From the NCBI GenBank assembly GCA_031291175.1, contig JARLJO010000045.1, positions 62,001 through 126,000 of the forward strand: DNA of 64,000 bases, in the 5' to 3' direction. The position numbers were made by a program, and so were the translations under genes. This document shows, in pieces, positions 27,727 to 37,121 of this stretch. The stretch's first letter is position 1. Every line of letters begins with the position of its first letter. Origin of the DNA: Gammaproteobacteria bacterium. Its GTDB lineage: Bacteria; Pseudomonadota; Gammaproteobacteria; DSM-16500. The notes under the pieces were generated by a model. That model ran no database searches. It was given only the letters and a program-made list of their open reading frames with translations, and was not told the origin of the DNA.

Positions 27727-27825
27727 TTATCTACTAATTTAGTAAATATTAGTAGATAATTAGTAGCTTATAAGATACGTCAGAATTTATCTACTAATTT
27801 AGTAGATATTAGTAGGTAATTAGTA
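27727..27825. repeat. Two 39-bp operator-like repeats, 60-bp period, upstream of the Fic gene
   Basis: Units at 27727-27765 and 27787-27825 differ at about 2 positions. Each contains three TACTAAT/ATTAGTA-type half-sites that form overlapping palindromes (CTACTAATTTAGTAG). They start 38 nt upstream of the Fic start codon. The remaining part of 27690-28070 shows no gene. Confidence 0.75.
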
Positions 27826-28070
27826 TTGAAAAAATTGGAATTTATCTTTATTTGCGAACCGAAAATAAGAATAAAACTATAATAATCACATGGTTAATGA
27901 CAACAAGCAAAACCACAAGAAAAGGCGGCGCAGAAGATCATTTATTGCACTCTGCCCTCTGACTTTATAAGAAACACCCTAAGCACAAAAGCATTTCTTT
28001 CGACCCTTTCCCCTTCCATTTCATTCTCTTTCCATACTTTAGCTACTCGATCTCGAAAAGTTGCTTCAGT

Positions 28071-29288
28071 CTATAATGATTTGGCATGCCCCTGAAAACT
28101 CTTTTCAGTCAACGAGAGAAAAGCAAAACCCAACACACCCACAGCCAGCCCCGCCGGGAGAATGCTTAATCCATTTACTAATGCTTGCCCCACAGCAGGG
28201 CCCCCATAAAGGTTCACGGCATAACCGATAATACTATGAAAAGCATAACCAAAACTCATGATGATCATGTTAGCTACCGCCGTCATTAAACCCGCCACAT
28301 GATCTGAAACATAAGTGGATGCCTTGTAAATGGCGAGAATTTGATAGGCACAACAAATACCCACTATGACAAAACCCACACTGATACTTGCAACATTAAG
28401 CCAGTGACAGATCAACGCGATAAAAAACATAAGCATCAGGCTGCCTGCTGTAATGATACACGCCAAATAATTTTCGGTTTTTTCGGCAATCAAACTTAAG
28501 ACTGGCGCACCAAAACACATGCCAAGAAAAATCAGTGAAGGTAAATAATTGGCGACATCAGGATTCAATCCATAAGCCTGTTTTAGAAAAACAGCACCCC
28601 ACACATCTGCAAAACCTTCCAGCGGCCCCACCATACAGCCAGCAAAAAAACATACCGCCAATACACGTGTATTAGTAAAAACAGCTTTTATTCCTTTCAT
28701 TATCCCTTCTTTTTGCTGGAATTTGATGTCAGGCAAAATCAGATAAGAGGCTAATGCCAAAATGATACCCAATGCCGCAAACACCTCGACAACTGTTTGA
28801 TACCCCCATTTTCCACAAAGAAAACTGACGGGGCCGCCACCATAAATGGCGCCCAACAATCCAATTGTTACTGAGAGACTCAGCATGCGGGTAAACAATT
28901 TTTCCTGAAATACCATGCGTATAATTTTAAACGTACTCAAAATAGCAGCAGAGGAACCAATGCCCAACAATACCCGACCTAAAATGGGGTACATCCAGTG
29001 GTCGGCGAACACGATCGGTAAATTTCCTACGACACACAACAGAATGCAAATGGTCATGACCTTACGTGGACCATACCGATCCAACAAGAGTCCCAAAGGT
29101 ATATGCATCAAGGCATATCCAATGTAATACACACCGGAGTATTGTCCGAAGAGCGTAGCGTCAATATGAAATTGCTGCATTAAGTCACCGACCATGAGGC
29201 TAGGCATGACGCGCAAAATATATTGATACGCATAAAACAGGGAACACAAAATCCAGAAGGACCAGGCAACAGGTCGTGAAGTTGTCAT
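28071..29288 (-). CDS. Major facilitator superfamily transporter
   Basis: This 405-aa protein has about 12 hydrophobic segments and MFS signatures, for example GLLLDRYGPRKVMTI after helix 2. The N-terminus (MTTSRPVAWSFWILCSLFYAYQYILRVMPSLMV) is typical of an MFS group that is abundant in Legionella and Coxiella, some of which import amino acids or nucleosides in the host vacuole. The substrate cannot be told. I start at the ATG at 29288, with GGAAA upstream; the frame is open for 18 nt more to a TTG. Confidence 0.88.
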   Translation of the reverse strand: MTTSRPVAWSFWILCSLFYAYQYILRVMPSLMVGDLMQQFHIDATLFGQYSGVYYIGYALMHIPLGLLLDRYGPRKVMTICILLCVVGNLPIVFADHWMYPILGRVLLGIGSSAAILSTFKIIRMVFQEKLFTRMLSLSVTIGLLGAIYGGGPVSFLCGKWGYQTVVEVFAALGIILALASYLILPDIKFQQKEGIMKGIKAVFTNTRVLAVCFFAGCMVGPLEGFADVWGAVFLKQAYGLNPDVANYLPSLIFLGMCFGAPVLSLIAEKTENYLACIITAGSLMLMFFIALICHWLNVASISVGFVIVGICCAYQILAIYKASTYVSDHVAGLMTAVANMIIMSFGYAFHSIIGYAVNLYGGPAVGQALVNGLSILPAGLAVGVLGFAFLSLTEKSFQGHAKSL

Positions 29289-30115
29289 AAATATTTTTCC
29301 ACTCAAGTCAAAAAAAGAGTATTTGGTTTTGTGCAGTCAGATTTTAAAACGGGGCCTGACTTAGCATGACAAAACCAAAGCAGCGGCGCTAAGCCAGGCG
29401 ACTTAAGCTTGGTAATAAAGAGGATAGCAGAATATCCACGGGTGAAATGGGGCTGAAGTATTTGATTTGATGTTGATTTGCCATTTTGAACGCCTTTGCT
29501 TGAAAAATAACCATAGCAAATCTCTGTTAAAACGTCAACCAAGTTTGTCAGGATGCCTATGTGAGACATGCAGAAGGCGTTTTGGCAAAAGTACGATAGA
29601 CGATTTGGATCTTAGGCTTTCTCTATTAAGTTTGCTCTACTAGAAAATCAACCCAACCTATGCATCTTAATTAGGCCATTAATTTAAGCTGTTTATGGCC
29701 AGCTCTGGATCCCGCGGACAAGCCGCGGGACGTAGGCGGGGCAACCTAATGGAACAAAAAATATTGGCCGCTGAACCAACTCGGCTGGACTCTGACTTTT
29801 TGTCTACCTTCAATTCCAACTTGTAAGCGCTCAAGGAGCGCTAGTGCAAAAAACCTCTCGGGAAATAGCGAAGTTTAACTTATCAAAAATATGTAAAAAA
29901 AGAAGAAACTCATTCAATACATTACAAATTTATTATCAATAAAAAAAGCACCGCCAAATAAGGTATAATAAGGTTTAAGTGATATCTTTCATGCTCGATA
30001 CCGATTTTGTATCAATCCTTTTAAAAGACACCGACCATAACAAATTGATTATCTGATTAATAAGACCATCGCAATACATATTTCTTGATGTTGCTTTAAT
30101 AAGAGGAGATTCTTT
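29289..30115. other. Long intergenic region with one REP element
   Basis: About 830 nt without a supportable gene. A REP-like palindrome lies at 29705-29735 (stem TCCCGCGG/CCGCGGGA, loop of 5). A smaller inverted repeat AGCGCTC-AAG-GAGCGCT occurs near 29826-29842. A minus-strand frame of 88 codons (29303-29569) has no ribosome-binding site or domain, and I do not call it. Confidence 0.6.
29705..29735. repeat. REP-like palindromic repeat, copy 1
   Basis: The 31-bp unit begins CTGGATCCCGCGG and ends GGGACGTAG, with an 8-bp stem and loop ACAAG. The same unit occurs at 40939-40969 (inverted) and 41028-41058. Related units with CCGTGG in the stem occur near 34.1 and 61.7 kb. Confidence 0.8.
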
Positions 30116-30499
30116 ATGCGAAATTTCAAAAAGCTGATTTTGGTTTCATTCATTTTATTGAGTTCGCCAGTTTTTGCGACCATGTCACCCGACACTGGAC
30201 CTAATCCAACATCTAACAATACACCAGCTGCACCAAATCCTACTTCAAACAACGCACCGGTTGCTCCAAATCCTACGTCAAATAATGCGCCAGTGGCTAT
30301 AGTGCCTAACACTAACAACACACTTAATGCGCCCGGCACTATCAATCCTACAGGAACTATTAATTCTAATGACACCAATAATCCTGGTACGGCCAGCACT
30401 CCCAATACAACCATTGCACCAGTGGGAAGCACGCCAGGCATAGCTTCACCCAGTCAACCCATCAATAACACTTCAAACTCAATGACAAATCCTCGATAA
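30116..30499 (+). CDS. Exported Asn/Pro/Thr-rich low-complexity protein
   Basis: This 127-aa protein has a clear signal peptide (MRNFKKLILVSFILLSSPVFA). The rest is built from degenerate repeats of NPTSNN-A/TP-VA and later PGTINPT/NPGT units, and contains no Cys. No domain is recognised. The protein encoded at 35444-35896 (minus strand) has the same architecture. It is probably a secreted or surface-associated disordered protein. AGAGGAGA precedes the ATG. Confidence 0.75.
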   Translation: MRNFKKLILVSFILLSSPVFATMSPDTGPNPTSNNTPAAPNPTSNNAPVAPNPTSNNAPVAIVPNTNNTLNAPGTINPTGTINSNDTNNPGTASTPNTTIAPVGSTPGIASPSQPINNTSNSMTNPR

Positions 30500-30510
30500 A
30501 ATCCTCCTTC

Positions 30511-30542
30511 CTCTCACGCATGACATTTTGAATGCGTGAGAG
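30511..30542. repeat. Hairpin after the Asn/Pro-rich gene
   Basis: A perfect 11-bp stem (30511-30521 and 30532-30542) with a 10-nt loop starts 11 nt after the stop codon. There is no T-run, so it is an mRNA-stabilising or weak termination structure at best. Confidence 0.5.
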
Positions 30543-30673
30543 AGCGAGACGTCGCAAACTTGAAACATGACTGATTATTCAGTATCATGATCAACTTCAG
30601 GTAACAATCATCTCATTGCAAACTCGCAACATACGCGTACTCGCTTGAAAAATAAATCATTAGAGGGTAGCAC

Positions 30674-32062
30674 ATGCTTAAATTAAGCCAGTTTTCTATC
30701 GAAAATTTGTCAGATATCACATCCTCCGCTGTACTCATTTGCACATCATTCATCGTATTAACACTTTGCTATTTCATTTCGCGCCACTATCGCAGCTCCA
30801 AGCGTTCTCACAAACAATTATCACACATAGAGTTGGCGACCCTATTTTTAATTCAAGTCAGTAAAAAACCGTTTCTGTTTCTCTTCGGCACATACATCGT
30901 ATATGAAGCTGTGACTATAGGCTGCATGACTTTCTCAGATATTCTTGGAAAACCTGGCATACTTATTTCTACGTACTTTAACTACATAGAAAAAATCGTG
31001 AATGTCATTGGATTATTTTGGTTTATTCTAAACACATTAAACTTAGGCCAAATAAAACTAGAAAACTGGTTGATTAAAAGCGATAAAAAAATATTAAGCA
31101 TTCTACTTCCCATGCTCAGCAACAGTATAAAAGTAGCTGTGGTTTTACTCATGATCAACATGTTAATCCCCGAAATGGGCTTAACAGGACTTCCGAATGA
31201 AATTTTTCAGAAGGCCGCTAAAGTAGCTTTAATACTTATCTTAGCGTGGCTCTTTGTACAAATGCTAAATGGCCTGGAAAAACTAATCTTAAATCAATAC
31301 AGCAGTGAAAATGCTAATATATTCGCCACTCGTAAAGTTAACACTCAAATATTAATCTTAAAAAAAGTCATTTTAACCCTGGGCGTCATTGTCACCACCG
31401 CAGCTATTTTGATGGTTTTTGATAGCGTTAAAAACTTAGGCGCAGGACTGCTCACTACAGCAGGCTTAATCAGTGCCGTAGGGGCTTTTGCTAGTCAACA
31501 AAGCCTCAGTCGCATTTTTGCAGGCCTACAAATCGCTTTCACTCAACCTATTAGTATTGGCGATACAGTCATTGTTGATAAAGAATCAGGTCAAATAGAA
31601 GAAATCACGCTTTCTTATATAGTGATTAAGCTATGGGATCTTCGCCGCTTAATTTTACCTACCGATTATTTTACCGGAAAAAGTCTACAAAATTTAACTC
31701 GCTCTTCTACTGAATTACTAGGCACTATCTTTTTCTATGTGGATTACACGCTTCCCGTCGACAAAATGAGAGCCGTATTTGAAAGCCTGGTACAAGATTC
31801 AAAACTTTGGAATGGAAAAGTGTGTGCATTACAGGTAACAGAAACCAAAGAAGCAACCATGCAAATACGTGGATTGTTAAGTGCCGCCAATTCCAGCGAC
31901 TTATTTACTTTACGTTGCGAAATACGTGAAAAAATGATGCGCCATATTGTTCAACATTATCCTGAGTGCCTTCCAAAGGCCCGAAGCTTAGCGGTTGAAA
32001 ACTCAAATACCACCCCTAGAAAGGCAGGACTTTCTATTAAGGAAACTGAGACCTCCCAATAA
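30674..32062 (+). CDS. Mechanosensitive ion channel, MscS family
   Basis: This 462-aa membrane protein has about five hydrophobic segments before the pore helix. The MscS core is the stretch GAGLLTTAGLISAVGAFASQQSLSRIFAGLQIAFTQPISIGDTVIVDKESGQIEEITLSYIVIKLWDLRRLILPTDYF (about residues 255-335), shown here only as landmarks GLISAVGAFASQQSL and QPISIGDTVIV. A short cytosolic beta/alpha domain follows. Such channels gate under membrane tension and release osmolytes. It is longer at the N-terminus than E. coli MscS (286 aa). It has a single-gene unit with GAGGG upstream of the ATG. Confidence 0.93.
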   Translation: MLKLSQFSIENLSDITSSAVLICTSFIVLTLCYFISRHYRSSKRSHKQLSHIELATLFLIQVSKKPFLFLFGTYIVYEAVTIGCMTFSDILGKPGILISTYFNYIEKIVNVIGLFWFILNTLNLGQIKLENWLIKSDKKILSILLPMLSNSIKVAVVLLMINMLIPEMGLTGLPNEIFQKAAKVALILILAWLFVQMLNGLEKLILNQYSSENANIFATRKVNTQILILKKVILTLGVIVTTAAILMVFDSVKNLGAGLLTTAGLISAVGAFASQQSLSRIFAGLQIAFTQPISIGDTVIVDKESGQIEEITLSYIVIKLWDLRRLILPTDYFTGKSLQNLTRSSTELLGTIFFYVDYTLPVDKMRAVFESLVQDSKLWNGKVCALQVTETKEATMQIRGLLSAANSSDLFTLRCEIREKMMRHIVQHYPECLPKARSLAVENSNTTPRKAGLSIKETETSQ

Positions 32063-32118
32063 ACTGCTAAGCGGCTCATTTCTTGTTGAAGCACTTTATC
32101 ATCTAATAAAGTGTCGTG

Positions 32119-33333
32119 TTAATTCACATTAATTAATTTTTTGAATAGGATTAATTTTTTAATACTTAAATAAATGGCAAATGCCGTCAGAGAGATAATC
32201 ACTAATAAATACGAAAATGAGGCAACTGTACCGTTATACAAGACACCCACGCTAGCACTGGCTAGCATACAAGTGCTTGCCATACCCGCGCCTAAGATCG
32301 CCGCTGCAGAGCCGACATTATTTTGAGAAGCACTGAGTGCATCGGCCACCAAAGTGGCCGAACAAAATCCGAAACCCATTGCATATAATGATAATCCCAC
32401 AATAAAGACGCTTAAATTCATGACATCAAAATAATCCATTATCAGAAGAGAAAATCCACTGAGCACTACCAAGACAAACCCAACCGTCTGAAAATCAGCT
32501 CGTGGAAAATGCTTCTCAAGCTCACCTATTAACAAAGCACCGCCAATATAGCTACAGACAATCGGTAATTGTGTAAATCCAAATTGCTCAGGTGGCACCC
32601 CAAATAGCCCAATGATAATAAATGGCGCGGCAGTCAAATAAGCAATGAGCCCTCCTAACAACAAACAATACGGGGCAAAACTGCCGATAAAGATTTTATT
32701 CATACTCAATGCAAAATAATTTTTGAATAATGTTTGGAACTGCAATGCTTTTGGATTTAAATCCAAGTGACTTTCAGGCAACGCAAAATACAAACCCAAT
32801 AACGTCAATGCGCCAAGACTGAATACAAAAATAAAATTAGACTGCCATCCATAATAAATAAAGAAGTAGCCGCCAATAATAGGCCCTAATAACAACGAAA
32901 GAGAACCTACAATATTTAGCTTGTTAATAATTTTTTTTCGTATTGCGTGTTCATATAAATCAGTCAAAATACTGAAACTGGTAACGTTTAAACAGCACAC
33001 GCCTACACCTTGAAAAAAGCGGCTGATAATCAAAGATTCGATATTGATTGCGAGCGCAGCAAATGCAGTTGCGATAATAAAACAGATTCCACCGCCTAAA
33101 ATGACAGGCCTTCTGCCTATCCGTTCACTGAGAGGTCCAAAAAATAATTGTGGCAAAGCAACGCCAGCAAACCAAGCTGACATTGTAAATTGCAAAGTGC
33201 CTGATGTCGTTTGAAAAACTTCGGTTAAATTTGGCATACTGGGTAAATAGATATCATTCGCCAAGTTCGCGATAAAATTAAATATAATTAAAAGCGCGGC
33301 TACACATTGAAGGCGTATTTTGGAATGCATCAT
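32119..33333 (-). CDS. MFS drug-resistance transporter, Bcr/CflA family
   Basis: This 404-aa protein has 12 predicted membrane segments. Signatures are DIYLPSMPNLTEVFQTTSGTLQFTMSAWFAGVALPQLFFGPLSERIGRRPVILGG (read as the landmarks DIYLPSMPNL and GPLSERIGRRPVILGG) and FFQGVGVCCLNVTSFSILTDLYE. These mark the Bcr/CflA subfamily of proton-driven efflux pumps in the inner membrane. The substrate is unknown. It is convergent with the MscS gene. Confidence 0.9.
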   Translation of the reverse strand: MMHSKIRLQCVAALLIIFNFIANLANDIYLPSMPNLTEVFQTTSGTLQFTMSAWFAGVALPQLFFGPLSERIGRRPVILGGGICFIIATAFAALAINIESLIISRFFQGVGVCCLNVTSFSILTDLYEHAIRKKIINKLNIVGSLSLLLGPIIGGYFFIYYGWQSNFIFVFSLGALTLLGLYFALPESHLDLNPKALQFQTLFKNYFALSMNKIFIGSFAPYCLLLGGLIAYLTAAPFIIIGLFGVPPEQFGFTQLPIVCSYIGGALLIGELEKHFPRADFQTVGFVLVVLSGFSLLIMDYFDVMNLSVFIVGLSLYAMGFGFCSATLVADALSASQNNVGSAAAILGAGMASTCMLASASVGVLYNGTVASFSYLLVIISLTAFAIYLSIKKLILFKKLINVN

Positions 33334-33591
33334 TTAAAATTGATTTCCTGTGCAGAATGACTGAATGATTTTTTATATATAGGCTGACAGAATAAGACGG
33401 AGATTGTATAGTATTGATGCGCATTGGGCAAATTAGCTCTTTTGACAGATAAAATAGGAGCTAATAATAGTTTCTAGCTGCTGTATGTATGCCTTATCAA
33501 CTTCGTTAAAAAAATCTTTCAAAAACCTTCTTATTTTCATAACACCTTGAATTAGATAGATTACTCTCGTACTTTTCTTAAGATTACCTTA

Positions 33592-34005
33592 ATGATTCGT
33601 CAATATAATGCTATCAACCTTCTTTTAAATAACGATACACCAGATGCTGGGGCCAATATGCAACGTAACTCAGACTTAGATAAAGATCGAACTGCAAATC
33701 AATCTTCTACAGCAATAGAACCGCACGACTCAGACAATGAAAGCCAGTCTACTGTCGCGGTACCTTCGAGCATTACCTCACCTAGTAGCGCAATCCAATT
33801 TAACGCTAAAGGTTATCCCACAACAAGCATCCTCTCTTTACCGGCGAAAGAACCCGAGGTTTGCGACCCCGAACCTGAAATGAATGCTGATAAAGATAGC
33901 GAAGACCAGGTTAGCCCTTTAGGATTTTTTTCTGCTAAAAAATCTCAATTTGAGACCCCTGCCAGTCAAGTTATTCGAAGTACTAATACGAATAGACGTA
34001 GTTAA
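33592..34005 (+). CDS. Ser/Asp/Pro-rich orphan protein, effector-like
   Basis: I do not recognise this 137-aa protein. It has no signal peptide or membrane segment and is rich in Ser, Asp, Glu, Asn and Pro (for example PHDSDNESQSTVAVPSS and EPEVCDPEPEMNADKDSEDQ). The ribosome-binding site is weak, so the call is moderate. Disordered acidic proteins of this sort are seen among candidate type IV effectors of Legionellales. It could also be an unimportant orphan. Confidence 0.45.
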   Translation: MIRQYNAINLLLNNDTPDAGANMQRNSDLDKDRTANQSSTAIEPHDSDNESQSTVAVPSSITSPSSAIQFNAKGYPTTSILSLPAKEPEVCDPEPEMNADKDSEDQVSPLGFFSAKKSQFETPASQVIRSTNTNRRS

Positions 34006-34039
34006 TTTTATTTTTTAATTTACGGGGATCCTCTGCCTG

Positions 34040-34100
34040 GGTCATACATTGCCCATAACCATTAAAGCCATTGACTCATAGCATAGAGAACTCCGTCGTA
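34040..34100. repeat. Dispersed repeat, copy 1 (second copy at 49351)
   Basis: About 61 bp beginning GGTCATA and including CCATTGACTCATAGCA and AGAGAACTC are repeated at 49351-49412 with roughly 85% identity. Here it runs directly into the BIME-like pair. Confidence 0.7.
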
Positions 34101-34182
34101 CCGTGGCTTATCACGGTATCCAGCGATTGAAAAACCTGGTTCCAGAGTTTTCTGGATACCGTGGACAAGCCACGGTATGTAG
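34097..34182. repeat. BIME-like pair of REP palindromes
   Basis: Two units in opposite orientation (34097-34123 and 34152-34182) contain CCGTGG/CCACGG stems. They are separated by CAGCGATTGAAAAACC-type spacer sequence that recurs at 61690-61715. A tail ATGTAGGGGTTGAG follows the second unit. The 34006-34356 gap holds these repeats and no gene. Confidence 0.8.
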
Positions 34183-34356
34183 GGGTTGAGACGAGCAATC
34201 AATCACTTAGAAAACTTTTATCATTTCGAAAATTTTCGTTATTGACAAGGACTCTTGATTTAAGTACAAGTTTCAAATAAAAGATAAGGGGATGCACAAA
34301 TAAAAACCTCCCACCATCACCATGTCCGTTCCCACATTTAAAACCACAGGTGAAAA

Positions 34357-35421
34357 ATGATAATAAAAAATCGAGGAGCCACTATCAATCCTGAAGGCCG
34401 ATTTGAAAAACAGCAGTATGAGGTTTTTGATGATGGCTGGTATGCTGAAGAAGAAAAGGCACTTCCCTCACTAGAGACTATTTTGCTACCCGAAAAAGCT
34501 AAAACAATTATTACGCGCAATGACACACCCGACATTGGATTCGACCAATCCATTAATCCCTATCGCGGTTGTGAACACGGATGCGTTTATTGTTATGCAC
34601 GCCCTAGCCATGCTTATATGAATCTATCGCCTGGTTTAGATTTCGAAACCAAGATTTTTTACAAAGTCGATGCAGCCATCTTATTAGAAGCAGAAATTAA
34701 CAAACCAAAATATGAATGTCAGCCAATTATGCTTGGCGCAAACACAGACCCTTATCAACCGCTTGAAAAGCAATTAAAAATCACTCGTCAATTACTTGAA
34801 ATATTAAATACTTATAACCATCCTGTCGGCATTATTACGAAAAGTAACATGATAGAGCGCGATATGGATATTTTGTCTGATATGGCGAAAAGGAATTTAG
34901 TCAATGTCGCAATCAGTATCACTACTCTGTCTAACCCGCTAAAGCTGATTCTTGAACCGCGCACATCTGGCCCTCGCGCACGGTTGCGCACCGTCCAAAA
35001 ATTACGAGAAGCAACAATCCCAGTTCGAGTGATGCTGGCACCCATTATCCCGATGATTAATGATATGGAATTAGAAAAAATTTTGCAGTTATCACATGAT
35101 GCCGGCGCTTTACATGCCAGCTATGTTTTAATTCGCCTGCCACACGAAGTGAAAGCTATTTTTAAAGATTGGCTAATCAACCATTTTCCAGATCGTGCTG
35201 AACATGTGATGAGCATCATCAGACAAATGCGCGGAGGAAAAGAATATGATGCGACATTTGGTAGTCGCATGCGGGGCGAAGGACCATTTGCAGAGTTTCT
35301 AGAGAAACGATTTAGAATCGCGTGTAAACGCTATAAATTAAATGAAAACCGTTCTTCTAGATTGGATCTCACTAGTTTTAAAAAACGTTCTGCTTCGAAA
35401 CAATTATCTCTTTTCGATTAA
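34357..35421 (+). CDS. Radical SAM protein of the PA0069 family (spore photoproduct lyase-like)
   Basis: This 354-aa protein has a 4Fe-4S/SAM motif C-x3-C-x2-C in NPYRGCEHGCVYCYARPSH (about residues 67-80). Further family marks are ETKIFYKVDAAILL, LGANTDPYQPLEK and EPRTSGPRARLRTVQKL. The C-terminus is basic (SFKKRSASKQLSLFD). The PA0069-like group is related to spore photoproduct lyase, but its reaction in non-sporing bacteria is not established. The GGTGAAA before the ATG is a weak ribosome-binding site. Confidence 0.9.
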   Translation: MIIKNRGATINPEGRFEKQQYEVFDDGWYAEEEKALPSLETILLPEKAKTIITRNDTPDIGFDQSINPYRGCEHGCVYCYARPSHAYMNLSPGLDFETKIFYKVDAAILLEAEINKPKYECQPIMLGANTDPYQPLEKQLKITRQLLEILNTYNHPVGIITKSNMIERDMDILSDMAKRNLVNVAISITTLSNPLKLILEPRTSGPRARLRTVQKLREATIPVRVMLAPIIPMINDMELEKILQLSHDAGALHASYVLIRLPHEVKAIFKDWLINHFPDRAEHVMSIIRQMRGGKEYDATFGSRMRGEGPFAEFLEKRFRIACKRYKLNENRSSRLDLTSFKKRSASKQLSLFD

Positions 35422-35443
35422 CTAGTATGAACATCACGTCTTT

Positions 35444-35896
35444 TTATGGAGGTGTCATCTTCAGTTTGGGATTGATGGTGCCATTTTGATTGATGGATTG
35501 TTCAGGGTTGGTTGTGGCAGGTGCGGTCACTGCACTATTAGGATTGATAGTCGCATTAGGATTAGTTGGTGCTGTGGGATTCGCTTGGCCATTATGATTA
35601 AGCTTGCGTATAGGGTTGACCGTCATTTTGGGATTGATTGTATTGGTAGGGTCTACATTATGTGTTGGATTCATTGTCCCAGTCCCTGTAGGGGTAACTG
35701 AGCTTGCTGGTGGCAGGGCGCTTGATGAAGGAGCCGTATTATTGGTAGTACCAGAATTCGTAGAAGGCACAACAGAAGAAGCTGTAAATCCCGGCGTTGC
35801 TGATGCTCCTTTAGGATTAGCATAAGTTAAAATAGCATAAACTGGGGATGCCGCAAAAAGCATTATAACCATGAGTATTTTTTTAAATTGATGCAT
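35444..35896 (-). CDS. Exported Asn/Pro/Thr-rich low-complexity protein
   Basis: This 150-aa protein has a signal peptide (MHQFKKILMVIMLFAASPVYA) followed by Ser/Thr/Pro-rich sequence and then repeats of the form NPT-x-TINP (HNVDPTNTINPKMTVNPIRK, TINPNSAV). It has the same design as the protein at 30116, and both contain 'TINP' units. Exported and disordered. It is convergent with the radical SAM gene. Function unknown. Confidence 0.75.
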   Translation of the reverse strand: MHQFKKILMVIMLFAASPVYAILTYANPKGASATPGFTASSVVPSTNSGTTNNTAPSSSALPPASSVTPTGTGTMNPTHNVDPTNTINPKMTVNPIRKLNHNGQANPTAPTNPNATINPNSAVTAPATTNPEQSINQNGTINPKLKMTPP

Positions 35897-36172
35897 ATCT
35901 AATTCCTAAAAAAATTTAATCTCAATTGATAGTCAGTGCAGGTGTCTATTATTTATTATACAAAATCTAAAATCTTTAATTATTATTACGCACAGGTAAA
36001 AAAATGTTTCCTCAATAGCTCTTAATTAGCTATATTAAACAGCAGATTAGTATTGTTATACAATTAACGCAATGCTACCCTAATGGCACTCCATTATACA
36101 CAGTAGCCTTAAAGGTACTTTATATAATTGTAGCTTCGCTTTTTAGAAAGCAATTTTATAAGGATATAAAAT

Positions 36173-37099
36173 ATGAAACTAAGGACAAAAGTACTGCCCT
36201 ATTTTTTTGTATGTTGCTTAGCCGTTAATAGCTCCGCTTTCGCATCATCAACTACAACTACCACCCAAACCCACAGGGTGACTCATCACGCACATAAACA
36301 CGTGCAAAAACATACGCATAAGCATAAATACAAATATGGTTATGGGAAATACAAAGGCGAATCAGACTATAAACAATTAGTTGCGCCAGTGAAATCTGCT
36401 AATCACTTTGAAGTCATCGGCGGTCTTGGCATTGCAAAATTAAATGCAGGCAATGGCGAGCTTGGTGTGACAAGCAGCGAAACAGATAAATTAGTACAAA
36501 CCAATAGCAGTAGCTGGAATACATTCGGCGCCCAATTAGGCGCGGGCTATGTTTATTACATGCGTGGTGCTCAGCAATATGCTGATCACGTGCAATATTT
36601 CCCATCCATAGAACCCGAATTAAATCTTTATTATCTTTCAAGCAACAGCATTAAAGGTAATGTTTGGCGTTTTAACAACTCCAATTTCAATCAGCTTACC
36701 TACGATATCCCACTGCACAGCACACGCTTAATGCTGGATGCTGCTTTGACATTGGCATCCTATAAGCGGTTTTCAGTTTACGCGATAGGCGGTATCGGTA
36801 ACGCATGGAATCGCACAAGCTATAGCGATGTGGATGGTGCTAACACGCCTTGCCCTGATCAGCGCTTGAGCTTAGGTTCACATAACAATTCGAACTTTGC
36901 CTGGGAAGCCGGCGCGGGTTTAACATTTGCTTTCAATAATCGTATTAATCTTTCCGCAGAATACTTGTATACGAATTTGGGCAGAATAAAAACCTCAGGA
37001 AGTGGCAATTCGGGACTCATTACAGCACCCGTTATTTCCCCTGCTCATTTCAATCTAAAGACACAAACAGCGCTGCTCGCTCTACATATAGCGCTATAA
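36173..37099 (+). CDS. Outer-membrane beta-barrel protein with His-rich N-terminal segment
   Basis: This 308-aa protein has a signal peptide ending near SAFA. Residues 38-62 are extremely His/Lys/Tyr-rich (HRVTHHAHKHVQKHTHKHKY), a likely metal-binding or surface-charge segment. From residue 80 on, alternating amphipathic strands with aromatic residues are seen (FEVIGGLGIAKLNAG, FGAQLGAGYVYYM, WEAGAGLTFAFNNRINLSAEYLYTNLG), as in OmpA/Opa-type barrels of about eight strands. It is probably a small outer-membrane protein. AAGGATAT precedes the ATG. The next gene starts 22 nt downstream, so the two form an operon. Confidence 0.8.
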   Translation: MKLRTKVLPYFFVCCLAVNSSAFASSTTTTTQTHRVTHHAHKHVQKHTHKHKYKYGYGKYKGESDYKQLVAPVKSANHFEVIGGLGIAKLNAGNGELGVTSSETDKLVQTNSSSWNTFGAQLGAGYVYYMRGAQQYADHVQYFPSIEPELNLYYLSSNSIKGNVWRFNNSNFNQLTYDIPLHSTRLMLDAALTLASYKRFSVYAIGGIGNAWNRTSYSDVDGANTPCPDQRLSLGSHNNSNFAWEAGAGLTFAFNNRINLSAEYLYTNLGRIKTSGSGNSGLITAPVISPAHFNLKTQTALLALHIAL

Positions 37100-37121
37100 A
37101 TACAAGTAAATAAGGAGATTT

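Noticed and set aside
29303-29569. 88-codon minus-strand frame before the MFS gene
   Set aside because: No ribosome-binding site, no known domain, and atypical composition; it overlaps the possible leader of the MFS gene.
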